DNA of 64,000 bases from Flavobacterium supellecticarium (lineage in GTDB: Bacteria > Bacteroidota > Bacteroidia > Flavobacteriales > Flavobacteriaceae): assembly GCF_004801375.1 (NCBI RefSeq), contig NZ_SSNZ01000005.1:124001-188000 (forward strand). Reading direction: 5' to 3'. The number at the start of each line of letters is the position of its first letter. Positions within the stretch are counted from its first letter, which is position 1. This document shows, in pieces, positions 53,371 to 63,853 of the stretch. Made by a program: the position numbers and the translations under genes. Below the pieces are notes generated by a model. It was not told where the DNA came from. It did no database searches and was given only the letters and a program-made list of their open reading frames with translations.

Positions 53371-55059
53371 ATGAAAGCGCCTCTTTTACAACTACAAAAT
53401 GTAACGGTTTCGTTCCGCAAAGAAGGAAACTGGACACCTATTGTCAAAAACAGCCGGTTTGACCTGTATGAAAATGAAATTCTGGGCATTGTTGGCGAAT
53501 CCGGATCCGGAAAATCGGTGACCTCACTGGCCATTATGGGACTTTTACCCAAAGCGATTGCGAAGGTTAGCGAAGGTGAAATTATACTGGACGGTAAAAA
53601 TATCGCTGCTTTATCCGAAAAAGAATGGCAAAAATTAAAAGGGAACGATATTGCCATGATTTTTCAGGAGCCTATGAGTTCGTTAAATCCATCGCTGAAA
53701 TGTGGTCCGCAAGTGGCCGAAATCCTGGCACAACATACCCATTTATCCCAAAAAGAAATCCGACAGGAAGTACTTTCACTATTTGAAAAGGTGAAATTAC
53801 CCAATCCCGAGATTATTTATAACAAATACCCGCACCAGATTTCAGGCGGACAAAAACAGCGTGTGATGATCGCTATGGCGATTGCCTGTAAACCGAAAAT
53901 TTTAATTGCCGACGAGCCTACTACCGCACTGGATGTAACGGTTCAAAAAGAAATCATCCAGCTTTTAAAAGAACTGCAGCAACAAACCCGGATGAGTATT
54001 ATTTTTATCTCTCACGATTTGTCGCTGGTTTCCGATATTGCCAATCGCGTATTGGTGATGTATAAAGGCGAGATTGTAGAACAAGGCGAAGCACAGCAGA
54101 TTTTTAAAAACCCACAACACAATTATACCAAAGCTTTAATCGCGTCGCGTCCTTCATTGGAATACCGCGCCAAACGATTGCCTACGATTCAGGATTTTTT
54201 AAACGACACCATCGACACCGCTGTTATTACCGCTGAAGACCGAGCCGAAAATCATAAAAAAATGTATGCCCAAACGCCGATTTTGGAAGTGCAGAACGTA
54301 GAAAAAGAATATTTTTCGACAGCCGGTTTGTTTGGTAAAAAAACAACCTTTAAAGCGGTCGACAATGTTAGTTTTAAAATTTATGAAGGCGAAACCTTAG
54401 GTCTTGTCGGCGAAAGCGGTTGCGGAAAATCTACGTTGGGAAATGCTATTTTACAGTTGGACAAAGCCACAGCCGGTCATATTTTCTATAAAGGGAAAGA
54501 TATTACAAAGCTTTCGGCTACCGAAATCCGTACGCTCCGAAAAGAAATTCAGATTATTTTTCAGGATCCGTATTCTTCGTTAAATCCCCGGATTCCGGTT
54601 GGAAAGGCGATAATGGAACCTATGAAAGTACACGGCCTATATAAAAACGATGCCGAACGCAAACAAAAAACAATCGAATTACTGGAAAGAGTTGGTTTAG
54701 GAGAAGACTATTTTAACCGTTATCCACATGAATTTTCCGGTGGTCAACGGCAACGGATCGGAATTGCGCGTACCATTGCTTTACAACCTAAAATTATTGT
54801 TTGTGACGAATCGGTTTCGGCACTCGATATTTCCGTTCAGGCGCAGGTTCTGAATCTGCTAAATGAATTAAAAGAAAATTTTGGCTTTACCTATATTTTT
54901 ATTTCACACGATCTGGCCGTCGTTAAATATATGTCGGATCAGGTGTTGGTGATGAATAAAGGAAAAATCGAAGAAATTGGCGATGCCGACGCGCTTTACG
55001 CCAATCCGCAAAAAGAATATACCAAAAAACTGATTGCCGCTATCCCGAAAGGGAACTAA
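53371..55059 (+). CDS. fused two-domain peptide ABC transporter ATPase
   Basis: 562 aa: two DppD/DppF-type ATPases in one chain, as in YejF. The first has Walker A GESGSGKS, signature ISGGQKQR and Walker [11 protein letters not shown]. The second has [16 protein letters not shown] and [10 protein letters not shown]. It powers uptake of oligopeptides or related solutes; the membrane and binding components are not in the window. I chose the ATG at 53371 because the longer frame starts inside the exonuclease gene. Confidence 0.9.
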   Translation: MKAPLLQLQNVTVSFRKEGNWTPIVKNSRFDLYENEILGIVGESGSGKSVTSLAIMGLLPKAIAKVSEGEIILDGKNIAALSEKEWQKLKGNDIAMIFQEPMSSLNPSLKCGPQVAEILAQHTHLSQKEIRQEVLSLFEKVKLPNPEIIYNKYPHQISGGQKQRVMIAMAIACKPKILIADEPTTALDVTVQKEIIQLLKELQQQTRMSIIFISHDLSLVSDIANRVLVMYKGEIVEQGEAQQIFKNPQHNYTKALIASRPSLEYRAKRLPTIQDFLNDTIDTAVITAEDRAENHKKMYAQTPILEVQNVEKEYFSTAGLFGKKTTFKAVDNVSFKIYEGETLGLVGESGCGKSTLGNAILQLDKATAGHIFYKGKDITKLSATEIRTLRKEIQIIFQDPYSSLNPRIPVGKAIMEPMKVHGLYKNDAERKQKTIELLERVGLGEDYFNRYPHEFSGGQRQRIGIARTIALQPKIIVCDESVSALDISVQAQVLNLLNELKENFGFTYIFISHDLAVVKYMSDQVLVMNKGKIEEIGDADALYANPQKEYTKKLIAAIPKGN

Positions 55060-55066
55060 ACGGAAC

Positions 55067-55102
55067 TACACCTGACAGGTTTTTAAAACCTGTCAGGTGT
55101 GC
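55067..55102. terminator. terminator, perfect palindrome
   Basis: ACACCTGACAGGTTTT and its reverse complement (55069-55100) form a 16-bp stem, just after the ABC ATPase gene. Confidence 0.75.
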
Positions 55103-55119
55103 TTATCAGTAGCAAAATA

Positions 55120-55151
55120 AAAAGCCTGTTCGAGTTCGAACAGGCTTTTTT
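55120..55151. terminator. second terminator, bidirectional
   Basis: AAAAGCCTGTTCGA/TCGAACAGGCTTTT with T tails on both strands, between the ABC ATPase and the convergent scoB. Confidence 0.85.
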
Positions 55152-55169
55152 ATAAATTACGGCTTCGTA

Positions 55170-55829
55170 TTAGTCGATTTTCATTTCCGGAATATCCCCG
55201 TCAATAATAAGATTCGCTTCCGTAGCCTTGATAATTTCTTCTACTGTAACACCCGGTGCTCTTTCCAGTAATTTGAATCCGTTTGGTGTGATTTCCATTA
55301 CGGCCAACTCAGTTACTACTTTTTTCACGCATTTTACTCCGGTTAACGGTAGCGTACATTCTTTTAAGATTTTAGATTCTCCGGCTTTGTTTACGTGCAT
55401 CATTGCCACAATGATATTTTCGGCCGATGCCACTAAATCCATAGCGCCACCCATTCCTTTTACCATTTTCCCGGGAATTTTCCAGTTGGCAATATTTCCG
55501 TTTTCCGATACTTCCATCGCGCCCAGAATCGTCAAATCTACGTGTTGTCCGCGGATCATTCCGAAACTTGTAGCCGAATCAAAAAAAGAAGCCCCCGCTA
55601 AAGTGGTAATCGTTTGTTTTCCTGCGTTGATCACATCGGCATCTTCTTCACCTTCAAACGGAAATGGCCCCATGCCCAAAACTCCGTTTTCACTCTGGAA
55701 TTCTACGCTAATTCCCTGTGGAATATAGTTCGCTACCAAGGTTGGGATTCCAATTCCAAGGTTTACAAAATAACCGTCTTTTAACTCCTGTGCAATTCTT
55801 TTTGCAATTCCTATTTTATCTAATGCCAT
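55170..55829 (-). CDS. scoB: 3-oxoacid CoA-transferase subunit B
   Basis: 219-aa beta subunit of succinyl-CoA:3-ketoacid CoA-transferase. The catalytic Glu is in SENGVLGMGP (about 51-60), and the N-terminal YFVNLGIGIPTLVANYIP is typical. It lies two bases after scoA. The pair activates acetoacetate with CoA for ketone body or branched catabolism. Confidence 0.93.
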   Translation of the reverse strand: MALDKIGIAKRIAQELKDGYFVNLGIGIPTLVANYIPQGISVEFQSENGVLGMGPFPFEGEEDADVINAGKQTITTLAGASFFDSATSFGMIRGQHVDLTILGAMEVSENGNIANWKIPGKMVKGMGGAMDLVASAENIIVAMMHVNKAGESKILKECTLPLTGVKCVKKVVTELAVMEITPNGFKLLERAPGVTVEEIIKATEANLIIDGDIPEMKID

Positions 55830-55831
55830 GA

Positions 55832-56533
55832 TTACTGTCTTTGTCTTACTGTGCGTTGTTCGATTCTCTTTTCATATTTTTCTCCTTGGAAAATTCGTTT
55901 TACAAAAATTCCCGGAATATGAATCTGGTTCGGGTCCAATGTCCCGGCCGGTACTAATTCTTCCACCTCAGCAATTGTGATTTTCGCAGCACCCGCCATA
56001 CACGAGTTAAAGTTTCGCGCCGTTCCTTTAAAGATAAGGTTTCCGGCTTCGTCTCCTTTCCAGGCTTTAACGATCGCAAAATCGGCTTTATACGCCTCTT
56101 CCATCACGTGCATTTTTCCATTAAATTCGCGTACTTCTTTTCCTTCAGCTACTTCGGTTCCGTAACCTGCCGGTGTAAAAAAGGCCGGAATTCCCGCTTG
56201 TGCTGCACGACATTTTTCGGCTAAGGTTCCCTGTGGGGTTAATTCCACTTCCAATTCGCCACTCAACATCTGACGCTCGAATTCGGCATTTTCACCTACA
56301 TACGAAGATATCATTTTTTTTATCTGACGTTTTTGCAATAATAATCCCAATCCGAAATCGTCTACTCCGGCATTGTTGGAAATACATGTCAAATCTTTTA
56401 CATCCATTTTCACCAACTCGGCAATACTGTTTTCCGGGATTCCGCAAAGTCCGAAACCGCCCAACATAATGGTCTGTCCGTCTTTTATATCGTGTAACGC
56501 TTCCTGCACGCTACTTACTTTTTTATTAATCAT
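55832..56533 (-). CDS. scoA: 3-oxoacid CoA-transferase subunit A
   Basis: 233-aa alpha subunit, with the glycine motif [13 protein letters not shown] (about 22-34) and [16 protein letters not shown] (about 118-133). It works as a heteromer with ScoB and is first in their operon. Confidence 0.93.
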   Translation of the reverse strand: MINKKVSSVQEALHDIKDGQTIMLGGFGLCGIPENSIAELVKMDVKDLTCISNNAGVDDFGLGLLLQKRQIKKMISSYVGENAEFERQMLSGELEVELTPQGTLAEKCRAAQAGIPAFFTPAGYGTEVAEGKEVREFNGKMHVMEEAYKADFAIVKAWKGDEAGNLIFKGTARNFNSCMAGAAKITIAEVEELVPAGTLDPNQIHIPGIFVKRIFQGEKYEKRIEQRTVRQRQ

Positions 56534-56568
56534 ATTGTGGTTGTTTAATTTTGGTTAAAAATATAAAA

Positions 56569-56597
56569 AAAACGCCTTTTTAAAAAGGCGTTTTGTA
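56569..56597. terminator. rho-independent terminator
   Basis: AAAACGCCTTTTT and its complement (56569-56594), at the end of the leftward PBP1A operon and before scoA. Confidence 0.85.
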
Positions 56598-56598
56598 T

Positions 56599-58899
56599 TT
56601 AGAAATCAAATTCTTCTGTAGTTGGCTCTTCCACGGCGAGACTGTCGACAACTTTTTTCGGTGCCCAACAATCTACTTTAATTGAAAGATTCGCCGGTCG
56701 TTCGAATGGTTTCTGCGAAACATTCAATTTATCGTCGGCATAACATTTTTTCATAAATAATCCCCAGATTGGAAGTGCCATCGTAGCTCCCTGACCCATT
56801 TGCGTATTCTTAAAGTGCGCCGATCGGTCTTCGTTTCCAACCCAGACACCCATGGCGAGGTTCGGTACCATTCCAATAAACCATCCGTCACTATTGTTCT
56901 GACTGGTTCCTGTTTTACCGGCAATCGGGTTTAAGAACGCATACGGTAATCCGGTTACCCTTTTATAAGTTGGCCCACCCGATCCATAACGCAAACGCGC
57001 TCCCGATCCGGATTCGGTTACTCCCTCCAGCAATTTGATAATGGCATAGGATACGTCTTTACTCAATACGTCTTTTGATTCCGGTACCGATTCGTATAAT
57101 ACCACTCCGTTTTTATCTTCAATTTTAGTAATTACCTGTGGTTTCATATAAACACCCTGGTTGGCAAATGTACTATAGGCCGCTACCATGTCACTTACCG
57201 TGATTTCAACCGCTCCTAATGCAATCGCCGGTCGTTCCGGGATATTGGAGCTTACTCCTAATTTTTTGGTCAGGTCTACTACCGCATGTGGCCCTACTTT
57301 GTCCATCAATTTTGCCGAAACGGTATTGATTGAGTTGGCCAGTGCCGATTTTAAGGTTACCAGTCCTCTATAATTTCCACTGGAGTTTTTAGGCGTCCAG
57401 TCGGCATCAATTCCATAACGCCCTTTTGGCATGGTGAATGGTGAATCGTAAATGGAATCACATGGCGACATTTTTAATTGTTCGATAGCTGCTGCATACA
57501 CAAACGGTTTGAATGTCGATCCCACCTGACGCGCTCCCTGAGCGACGTGATCGTACTGGAAATGTTTGTAGTTGATTCCTCCTACCCAAACTTTCACATA
57601 TCCGGTATGTGGCTCCATGGCCATTACACCTGTTTGCAAGAAATGCTTGTAATAAATGATAGAATCTCTTGGTGTCATGATTGTATCTTTTTCCCCTTTC
57701 CAAGTGAAAATTGACATTTTGGCTTTGACATCGAATGATTTTTTGATCTGGTCTTCTGAAATCCCTTTTTCAGACATAATACGCCAACGTTCGGAATTTT
57801 TCATCGATCTTTCGATGATTTTTCGGGTTTCGTCGGATGTAATATTGATAAATGGTGCGTTTTCATTTTTCTGTTGCTGAATAAAGAATTCTTCCTGTAA
57901 GTTTGCCAAATGCTCATCTACCGCTTCCTCTGCATATTGTTGCATACGGGAATCAATAGTGGTATAAATTTTTAATCCGTCACGATAGATGTCATATTCG
58001 CCGCCACCCTCTTTTTTCGGATTCTCTTTTACCCATTTTTTCATGAATCCACGCAGGTATTCTCTGAAATATGTTGCCTTTCCTTCCACATGACTTTCTG
58101 GTGTAAACTTCAACACTATCGGCTGATTCTGGTAGTATTCTTTTTTCTCTTTGGTCAGGAAATCATTTTTCTCCATCTGGCGCAACACTACGTTTCTACG
58201 CTCTTTTACTTTTTCCATTCTTCTGATTGGATTAAAGTACCATGGATTTTTTAACATTCCTACAAACATTGCCGCTTCATCAACCGTTAAATCTTTCGGT
58301 TCTTTTCCAAAATATACTTTCGCTGCCGAACGGATTCCCACTGCTGTGTTTACGAAATCGGCTTTGTTCAGGTACATTGCAATGATTTCCTGTTTCGTAT
58401 ACTGACGCTCCAGTTTGGTGGCAATAATCCATTCTTTTGCTTTTTGAACAATCCTTAACGGAAGGAATTTTGACCCTTCTCCGTGGAATAACAATTTGGC
58501 CAGCTGTTGGGTAAGCGTACTCGCTCCACCGCTGCCTCCAAAACTTAAAACCGCACGAAGTGTTCCTCTGGAATCGATACCGGAATGTTCGTAAAAACGT
58601 TCGTCTTCGGTCGCGATCAATGCTTTTACCAGATGATCCGGTAAATCGGCATATTTAATAGGGGTTCTGTTTTCCAGATAAAATTTACCGATCGTTTCAC
58701 CGTCTGATGAAATGATTTCGGTAGCCACATTGGAATTCGGATTTTCCAGCTCGTCGAACGACGGCATCGCTCCGAATAATCCCCATGAAGCAAAAAGGAA
58801 GAATAATATGATTCCTCCAAATGTGTAAAGAAAAAATTTCCAGAATTTCTTTACGTAAGGTGAAAAATCTTCTTTCTGATTTTTATTGTTTTGTGCCAT
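56599..58899 (-). CDS. penicillin-binding protein 1A (bifunctional)
   Basis: Class A PBP of 766 aa that polymerises and cross-links peptidoglycan. One membrane anchor (about 20-42) is followed by a GT51 glycosyltransferase domain with EDERFYEHSGID (about 96-107) and ASTLTQQLAKLL. The transpeptidase domain has SxxK in GSTFKPF (about 444-450), SxN in ANSINT and KTGT in AGKTGTSQN. Full length. It follows gldH by nine bases. Confidence 0.94.
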   Translation of the reverse strand: MAQNNKNQKEDFSPYVKKFWKFFLYTFGGIILFFLFASWGLFGAMPSFDELENPNSNVATEIISSDGETIGKFYLENRTPIKYADLPDHLVKALIATEDERFYEHSGIDSRGTLRAVLSFGGSGGASTLTQQLAKLLFHGEGSKFLPLRIVQKAKEWIIATKLERQYTKQEIIAMYLNKADFVNTAVGIRSAAKVYFGKEPKDLTVDEAAMFVGMLKNPWYFNPIRRMEKVKERRNVVLRQMEKNDFLTKEKKEYYQNQPIVLKFTPESHVEGKATYFREYLRGFMKKWVKENPKKEGGGEYDIYRDGLKIYTTIDSRMQQYAEEAVDEHLANLQEEFFIQQQKNENAPFINITSDETRKIIERSMKNSERWRIMSEKGISEDQIKKSFDVKAKMSIFTWKGEKDTIMTPRDSIIYYKHFLQTGVMAMEPHTGYVKVWVGGINYKHFQYDHVAQGARQVGSTFKPFVYAAAIEQLKMSPCDSIYDSPFTMPKGRYGIDADWTPKNSSGNYRGLVTLKSALANSINTVSAKLMDKVGPHAVVDLTKKLGVSSNIPERPAIALGAVEITVSDMVAAYSTFANQGVYMKPQVITKIEDKNGVVLYESVPESKDVLSKDVSYAIIKLLEGVTESGSGARLRYGSGGPTYKRVTGLPYAFLNPIAGKTGTSQNNSDGWFIGMVPNLAMGVWVGNEDRSAHFKNTQMGQGATMALPIWGLFMKKCYADDKLNVSQKPFERPANLSIKVDCWAPKKVVDSLAVEEPTTEEFDF

Positions 58900-58908
58900 T
58901 TTATTGAG

Positions 58909-59397
58909 TTATTCTGCTTTTTCAATTCTAAATCCAACTTCCGAAATACCTTGTAATTGTTCCATACCGGATACTTTCCCGGTTTCGCGAACCGCCTGCT
59001 GAATGTTTACGGTATATTTACCCACTTTTGGAAAACGGGTGTTTTCCTTATACCATAACTTGCTTTCCTTAATATCGGAAAAACCATCACCCAGAAGCGT
59101 TCCGTCTTCTTTGGCCATCTGATATTCCAATGTATCTACTTTGGTCACACCATCCGGCTGTAATAGCGATACAATCAGGAATAAGTTATTAAACGGATAA
59201 CTATTGTTATTTCTTATGTTTACAAACATATTATAGTTGGTTATCGTATCGTTCTGGTCGAAAGCGAACGTCACTTTCTGGCCTTTATGCCAGGATCCGT
59301 CTATTTCCTGATATTCATCAAAAACTCTATTCTTATCGCACGACAAGAATAATACCGATAGTAATCCTACAACTAAAAAATTATTTTTTCGGAGCAT
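58909..59397 (-). CDS. gldH: gliding motility lipoprotein GldH
   Basis: 162-aa lipoprotein: signal with lipobox LFLSC (Cys near 20), then the GldH body (VFDEYQEIDGSWHKGQ, FDQNDTITNYNMFVNIRN). Needed for gliding and type IX secretion-related motility in Flavobacterium; it supports the taxonomic reading. The ATG at 59397 gives the lipoprotein signal; the longer frame lacks one. It overlaps the end of ricT by 17 bases. Confidence 0.92.
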   Translation of the reverse strand: MLRKNNFLVVGLLSVLFLSCDKNRVFDEYQEIDGSWHKGQKVTFAFDQNDTITNYNMFVNIRNNNSYPFNNLFLIVSLLQPDGVTKVDTLEYQMAKEDGTLLGDGFSDIKESKLWYKENTRFPKVGKYTVNIQQAVRETGKVSGMEQLQGISEVGFRIEKAE

Positions 59398-60565
59398 TTT
59401 TTTCTTTTGAAGAATTATTTGAAGTATTGTTTGGTTTACGTTTTTTATTAGGTCGTTTCTTTTTCTTAGGTTGATCAAAACGTGTTAAACTATCTTGTCC
59501 AACTACATTCTGGAAGTTATTTTCTGCCGCTTCTTCGGTGATTTCAATAGCAAAATCTTCGATCGCAGCAACTTTCTTTTTCTGTTTGTTGATCGCGATG
59601 ATTTCTTTTACCTGTTCTACTTTTAATACATGCCAGTGTGCAAAATCATTCGTATACGCAAACCACATTAAACCTTTAAAGATGTCCAGTTTCTGACAAA
59701 CCGCGTCACCTTTCTCGGTATATAATTTGGTTTCCGTTTCCGGAAAATCTTTTAAAGCATCCAGATATGTATCCAATTCGTAGTTTAAACAGCATTTTAG
59801 TTTTCCGCATTGTCCGGCCAGTTTTTGCGGGTTTAATGACAATTGCTGGTAACGGGCGGCTGCAGTATTAACACTTCTGAAATCGGTTAGCCAGGTCGAA
59901 CAACACAATTCGCGTCCACAAGAACCTACGCCTCCCAATCGGGCTGCTTCCTGACGGAATCCCACCTGTTTCATTTCGATACGGGTGTTAAATTCTTTTG
60001 CGAAATCTTTAATCAGTTGTCGGAAATCGACTCTGTCATTTGCCGTATAATAAAAGGTTGCTTTGGAAGCGTCTCCCTGAAATTCGATATCGGAAATTTT
60101 CATTTCCAGGTTTAATTTGATCGCAATCTCACGGGCGCGTACTTTCATCGGCTCTTCCTTATCGCGGGCTTCAATCCAGATATCAATATCCTTTTGTGTT
60201 GCTTTGCGATAAATCTTGGCTACTTCGCCCTCGGGATTCACATTTTTTTTCTTCATCTGGATTTTCACCAGTTCTCCCGTAAGGGTTACAATTCCCACAT
60301 CGTGTCCCGGTGAAGCTTCGGTAGCGACAATATCACCAATACTCAGGGTTAGTTTTTCCGCATTTCTGAAAAATTCTTTTCTCCCGTTTTTAAAACGAAC
60401 CTCAACACAGTTGAACGGTTCCTGGCCTCCGGGCAGGCTCATGTTGGATAACCAGTCGAAAACCGTTAGTTTATTACAACTGTCGGTACCACAGGTTCCA
60501 TTATTTTTACATCCCCTAGGAGTTCCGTCTTTGGCGCTCCCAGTGGAACAGTTTGTACATGCCAT
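59381..60565 (-). CDS. ricT: PSP1/RicT family protein
   Basis: 394 aa. A Cys-rich N-terminus (CTNCSTGSAKDGTPRGCKNN) is followed by the PSP1 domain (about 45-330) with QVGFRQEAARLGGVGSCGRELCC and GQCGKLKCCLNYEL, the Cys motifs of the RicT/YaaT family. The C-terminal tail is Lys/Asn-rich. In Bacillus RicT is part of an Fe-S Y-complex for RNA processing; the role in flavobacteria is not defined. I chose the ATG at 60565. Confidence 0.88.
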   Translation of the reverse strand: MACTNCSTGSAKDGTPRGCKNNGTCGTDSCNKLTVFDWLSNMSLPGGQEPFNCVEVRFKNGRKEFFRNAEKLTLSIGDIVATEASPGHDVGIVTLTGELVKIQMKKKNVNPEGEVAKIYRKATQKDIDIWIEARDKEEPMKVRAREIAIKLNLEMKISDIEFQGDASKATFYYTANDRVDFRQLIKDFAKEFNTRIEMKQVGFRQEAARLGGVGSCGRELCCSTWLTDFRSVNTAAARYQQLSLNPQKLAGQCGKLKCCLNYELDTYLDALKDFPETETKLYTEKGDAVCQKLDIFKGLMWFAYTNDFAHWHVLKVEQVKEIIAINKQKKKVAAIEDFAIEITEEAAENNFQNVVGQDSLTRFDQPKKKKRPNKKRKPNNTSNNSSKEKNAPKK

Positions 60566-60696
60566 ATGCTTTGAATATATATAGATCGTGACCGTGTCAC
60601 TACTTGTTCGTAAATTGTTTTTGTGTGTAAAGATACTATTTTTTAGCATCATTCATATACCGTTCCCGGTGACGGCCTCCAAATTATGAAAAATTT

Positions 60697-60735
60697 AAAA
60701 GCCTGTTACATTTTTTATAACGCAACAGGCTTTTT
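60697..60735 (-). terminator. terminator of the ferredoxin-trhP-trhO operon
   Basis: Stem AAAAGCCTGTT/AACAGGCTTTTT (60697-60707 and 60724-60735). Confidence 0.8.
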
Positions 60736-60752
60736 ATAAAGCAATTCGGTCT

Positions 60753-60983
60753 TTAGATTTCTTTTACCGTGATGATATTTACCGGACAGGCTTTCGCGGC
60801 CAGTTCACAATTTTCGGCTATGGTATGATCGGGTGATTTTAAGGTGTGAAATCCTTTGGTGTCGACGGCTTTTAACAACACCGTTTTCCCATCTTTTTTC
60901 GACATCTGAAACTGACCCGGTGCCATTTCGACACAGTAATTACAACCGATACACTTGTTTCGTTGTAAGGTTACGATTACCAT
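60753..60983 (-). CDS. ferredoxin
   Basis: 76 aa with one 4Fe-4S site: CIGCNYC (residues 11-17) and the distal Cys in KACPVNI (about 66-72). The second half lacks another full CxxCxxC set, so this is a single-cluster type. Its ATG overlaps the stop of the U32 gene, so it is probably the electron donor for that enzyme. Confidence 0.88.
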   Translation of the reverse strand: MVIVTLQRNKCIGCNYCVEMAPGQFQMSKKDGKTVLLKAVDTKGFHTLKSPDHTIAENCELAAKACPVNIITVKEI

Positions 60984-62224
60984 CAGGCTTCTACAATTTT
61001 ATATAGTTTATCGGACAAACGGATACGGAACGGTACTTTAATGGTACAACTATCACCACGGGTAGCTTTATCGGTTGCCGTATCATTGACAAACATTTCT
61101 TCGATGATCATTTCTTGTGCTCCTGTGCTTGGTCCGGTAATCAATATCGTATCCCCTTTTTTAATATCGTAGGCTTCAATTTTAAATTCACCAATACCGG
61201 ATTTTTGATAAAAATGCATGCCTTTCCCAACATATACTTTTTTCTGTGTCGCGTTCGATCCCGGATTATCACTCCATTCTCCCAATTTCTGACCCAAATA
61301 GTAACCCGACCAGAAACCGCGGTTGTAAACCGTATTCAATGCTTCCATCCATTCGGCAACTTTTTCTTTGGAATAGGTTTTGTCGTAATAGGCGTCTATC
61401 GCTTCCCGATATGTTTTGATCACCGTTGCCACATATTCCGGTGCGCGACCACGCCCTTCAATTTTTAACACCTGGATTCCGGAATCGATGACCTGATCCA
61501 GGAAATCGATCGTACATAAATCTTTAGGCGACATCATGTATTCGTTATCGATTTCGATCTCAAATCCGGATTCCTGATCGATAACCGTGTATTTTTTCCG
61601 GCAGTTTTGTTTACACGCACCGCGATTGGCCGAGGAGTTATGCGAATGCAGACTCAGATAGCATTTTCCCGATACCGCCATACATAACGCTCCATGACCG
61701 AATATTTCAATTTCAACCAAATTTCCGGATGGCCCTTTGATTTGTTCTTTTTCAATTTGTTCGGTGATTTTTTTAACCTGGCGTAAACTCAATTCGCGGG
61801 ACAATACCATGGTATCGGCAAAAAGGCTGTAAAATTTTACCGTTTCGATATTGGTCACATTCAACTGTGTGGAAATATGCACTTCGATTCCCAAAGTTCG
61901 GGCCGAGGCAATTACCGCCTGATCGGAGGCAATCACTGCCGTTATATTCGCCTCTTTGGCTTTTGTCAGCAATGTTTTCACAACCGACAAATCGTGATCG
62001 TATATAATAGTATTAAGTGTCAGATAGGTTCTGACGTTTTTGGCTTCGCAACGTCGGGCGATTTCCGGCAGGTCATCGATTGTAAAATTCACCGTAGACC
62101 GGGCGCGCATGTTTAATTGTTCGACTCCAAAATACACCGAATCAGCGCCATTATCCAACGCAGCCTGAAGCGACTCAAAGTTCCCAGCGGGAGCCATGAG
62201 TTCAATTTTTCCAGAGATTGTCAT
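60983..62224 (-). CDS. trhP: U32 family protein, TrhP-like tRNA hydroxylation
   Basis: 413 aa of the peptidase U32 family. It has an N-terminal TIM-barrel (PAGNFESLQAALDNGADSVYFG), the Cys-rich signature HGALCMAVSGKCYLS then GACKQNCR (about 177-207, probable Fe-S ligands), and a C-terminal domain of about 80 residues (GKGMHFYQKSGIGEFKIEAY). TrhP makes 5-hydroxyuridine at U34 of tRNA without O2. The neighbours TrhO and ferredoxin support this over RlhA or a true protease. Confidence 0.85.
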   Translation of the reverse strand: MTISGKIELMAPAGNFESLQAALDNGADSVYFGVEQLNMRARSTVNFTIDDLPEIARRCEAKNVRTYLTLNTIIYDHDLSVVKTLLTKAKEANITAVIASDQAVIASARTLGIEVHISTQLNVTNIETVKFYSLFADTMVLSRELSLRQVKKITEQIEKEQIKGPSGNLVEIEIFGHGALCMAVSGKCYLSLHSHNSSANRGACKQNCRKKYTVIDQESGFEIEIDNEYMMSPKDLCTIDFLDQVIDSGIQVLKIEGRGRAPEYVATVIKTYREAIDAYYDKTYSKEKVAEWMEALNTVYNRGFWSGYYLGQKLGEWSDNPGSNATQKKVYVGKGMHFYQKSGIGEFKIEAYDIKKGDTILITGPSTGAQEMIIEEMFVNDTATDKATRGDSCTIKVPFRIRLSDKLYKIVEA

Positions 62225-62230
62225 CGCTAT

Positions 62231-63595
62231 TTATTCGTTGATTTTAAACAATTTATCCGACAAACGAATGCGGAATGGCAAGGCAAAAGTCACTTTATCT
62301 CCTTTAACCGCTTTTTCCGAAGCAGCTCCGTTAACCTGCATTTTTGCTACGGTGAGTTTTTGCTCCCCGGTGGTTGGACCCACAATAAGGATAGTATCTC
62401 CAAGGTTCAATTCTCCGTTTTCGATTGTAAATTGCCCCACCTGTGCTTTCGGGTAGTAGTGTTCGCCTTTTCCGATCAACACTTTTTTTACCGCGATACG
62501 CTGACGGATTGATTTTGGTTTTTCCGCAACGGCAACAGCCAATGGTTGTTCGGCAGAAGTTTCCGATTTTTTAAATTTCAGAGCGTCCGATTTTCCTTTT
62601 TTGAAAATCATATTTCCGTTTTTGATACCGCGGCGTAACTGTACCTGTTCTGCCAGCGTCATATGTGTAATTTCCTGACATTCGGACGAACAACAGTTTT
62701 CCATAGCCGCTTTACAGTCGTCACACTGAATAAATAACAGGTGACAACCTTCGTTCGCACAATTGGTATGATTGTCGCATGGTTTTCCGCACTGATGACA
62801 CTGCGAGATAATATCATCCGTAATACGTTCGCCTAAACGATGGTCAAATACGAAATTTTTACCGATAAATTTACTTTCCAGACCTTCCGCTTTTACCTGG
62901 CGTGTATATTCAATAATTCCACCTTCCAGCTGGTATACGTTTTTAAATCCTTTGTGTCTGAAAAAAGCACTCGCTTTTTCACAACGGATACCACCGGTAC
63001 AGTACATCAAAAGGTTTTTATCTTCTTTATGTTCGGAAAGTTGTTCTTCTATAATTGGTAAGGATTCCCGAAACGTATCTACGTCCGGCGTAATGGCTCC
63101 AACAAAATGTCCGATTTCACTTTCGTAGTGATTTCTAAAATCTACCACAATGGTGTTCGGATCTTCCAGCATCGCATTAAACTCAGCTGCTTTCAAATGT
63201 ATCCCTTTATTCGTCACATCGAAAGTACTGTCGTCCAAACCATCAGCAACGATTTTGTGACGAACCTTGATCGTTAATTTTAAAAACGAGTGATCATCAT
63301 GTTCAACCGCTACATTCAAACGAATACCTTTCATAAAATCGTAGGCTTCGATAGTATCTTTGAATTCATAAAAATGATCGGCAGGAACCGACAACTGGGC
63401 ATTAATCCCTTCGGTTGCTACATAAATACGTCCTAAAACACCTAATGGGTTCCAGGCTAAAAATAAATCGTCTCTGAATTTTTTCGGATCTTCGATGTGT
63501 GCATACGCATAGAAAGACAAAGTAAGTCTTTGCTGTCCCGCTTCGTCGATAAGCTGAGCTCTTTCTTCTGCGCTTAAAGTGTTATACAGTTGCAT
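62231..63595 (-). CDS. trhO: TrhO rhodanese-type tRNA hydroxylase with U32 C-domain
   Basis: 454 aa. The TrhO/YceA core (about 1-330) has an N-terminal ferredoxin-like fold (EGINAQLSVP), a rhodanese domain with the active Cys in MYCTGGIRCEKA (about 182-193) and a Cys-rich zinc-like tail (CHQCGKPCDNHTNC). After a linker the last 80 residues (GKGEHYYPKAQVGQFTIENG to RIRLSDKLFKINE) match the C-terminal domain of the adjacent TrhP, a fusion absent from E. coli TrhO. O2-dependent formation of ho5U34. Start at ATG 63595. Confidence 0.88.
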   Translation of the reverse strand: MQLYNTLSAEERAQLIDEAGQQRLTLSFYAYAHIEDPKKFRDDLFLAWNPLGVLGRIYVATEGINAQLSVPADHFYEFKDTIEAYDFMKGIRLNVAVEHDDHSFLKLTIKVRHKIVADGLDDSTFDVTNKGIHLKAAEFNAMLEDPNTIVVDFRNHYESEIGHFVGAITPDVDTFRESLPIIEEQLSEHKEDKNLLMYCTGGIRCEKASAFFRHKGFKNVYQLEGGIIEYTRQVKAEGLESKFIGKNFVFDHRLGERITDDIISQCHQCGKPCDNHTNCANEGCHLLFIQCDDCKAAMENCCSSECQEITHMTLAEQVQLRRGIKNGNMIFKKGKSDALKFKKSETSAEQPLAVAVAEKPKSIRQRIAVKKVLIGKGEHYYPKAQVGQFTIENGELNLGDTILIVGPTTGEQKLTVAKMQVNGAASEKAVKGDKVTFALPFRIRLSDKLFKINE

Positions 63596-63853
63596 GCTAT
63601 AAACGTTTAAGTGAGATATTATGTTTGGGACTCTAATTGGAAGAATCCGCGGCAAAGATACAAAAATCATTTTGGAAACAAAAAGCCCTATTTATTTTCT
63701 ATCCCATTCGATTTCAGCAAGGTTACCCTTATTATATACTTTAAACATGCTATTCCGGAATAGTTTTTCCGATGTTGATAACATCCTGTTTGAAACTTAA
63801 AAAAAAGCACTATTTTTACAGAAAATAAAAGCCAATTTTTAAGACAAAGAAAG

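Noticed and set aside
59398..59478. Longer start for gldH
   Set aside because: It would bury the lipoprotein signal and overlap ricT far more. The ATG at 59397 gives a proper lipobox.
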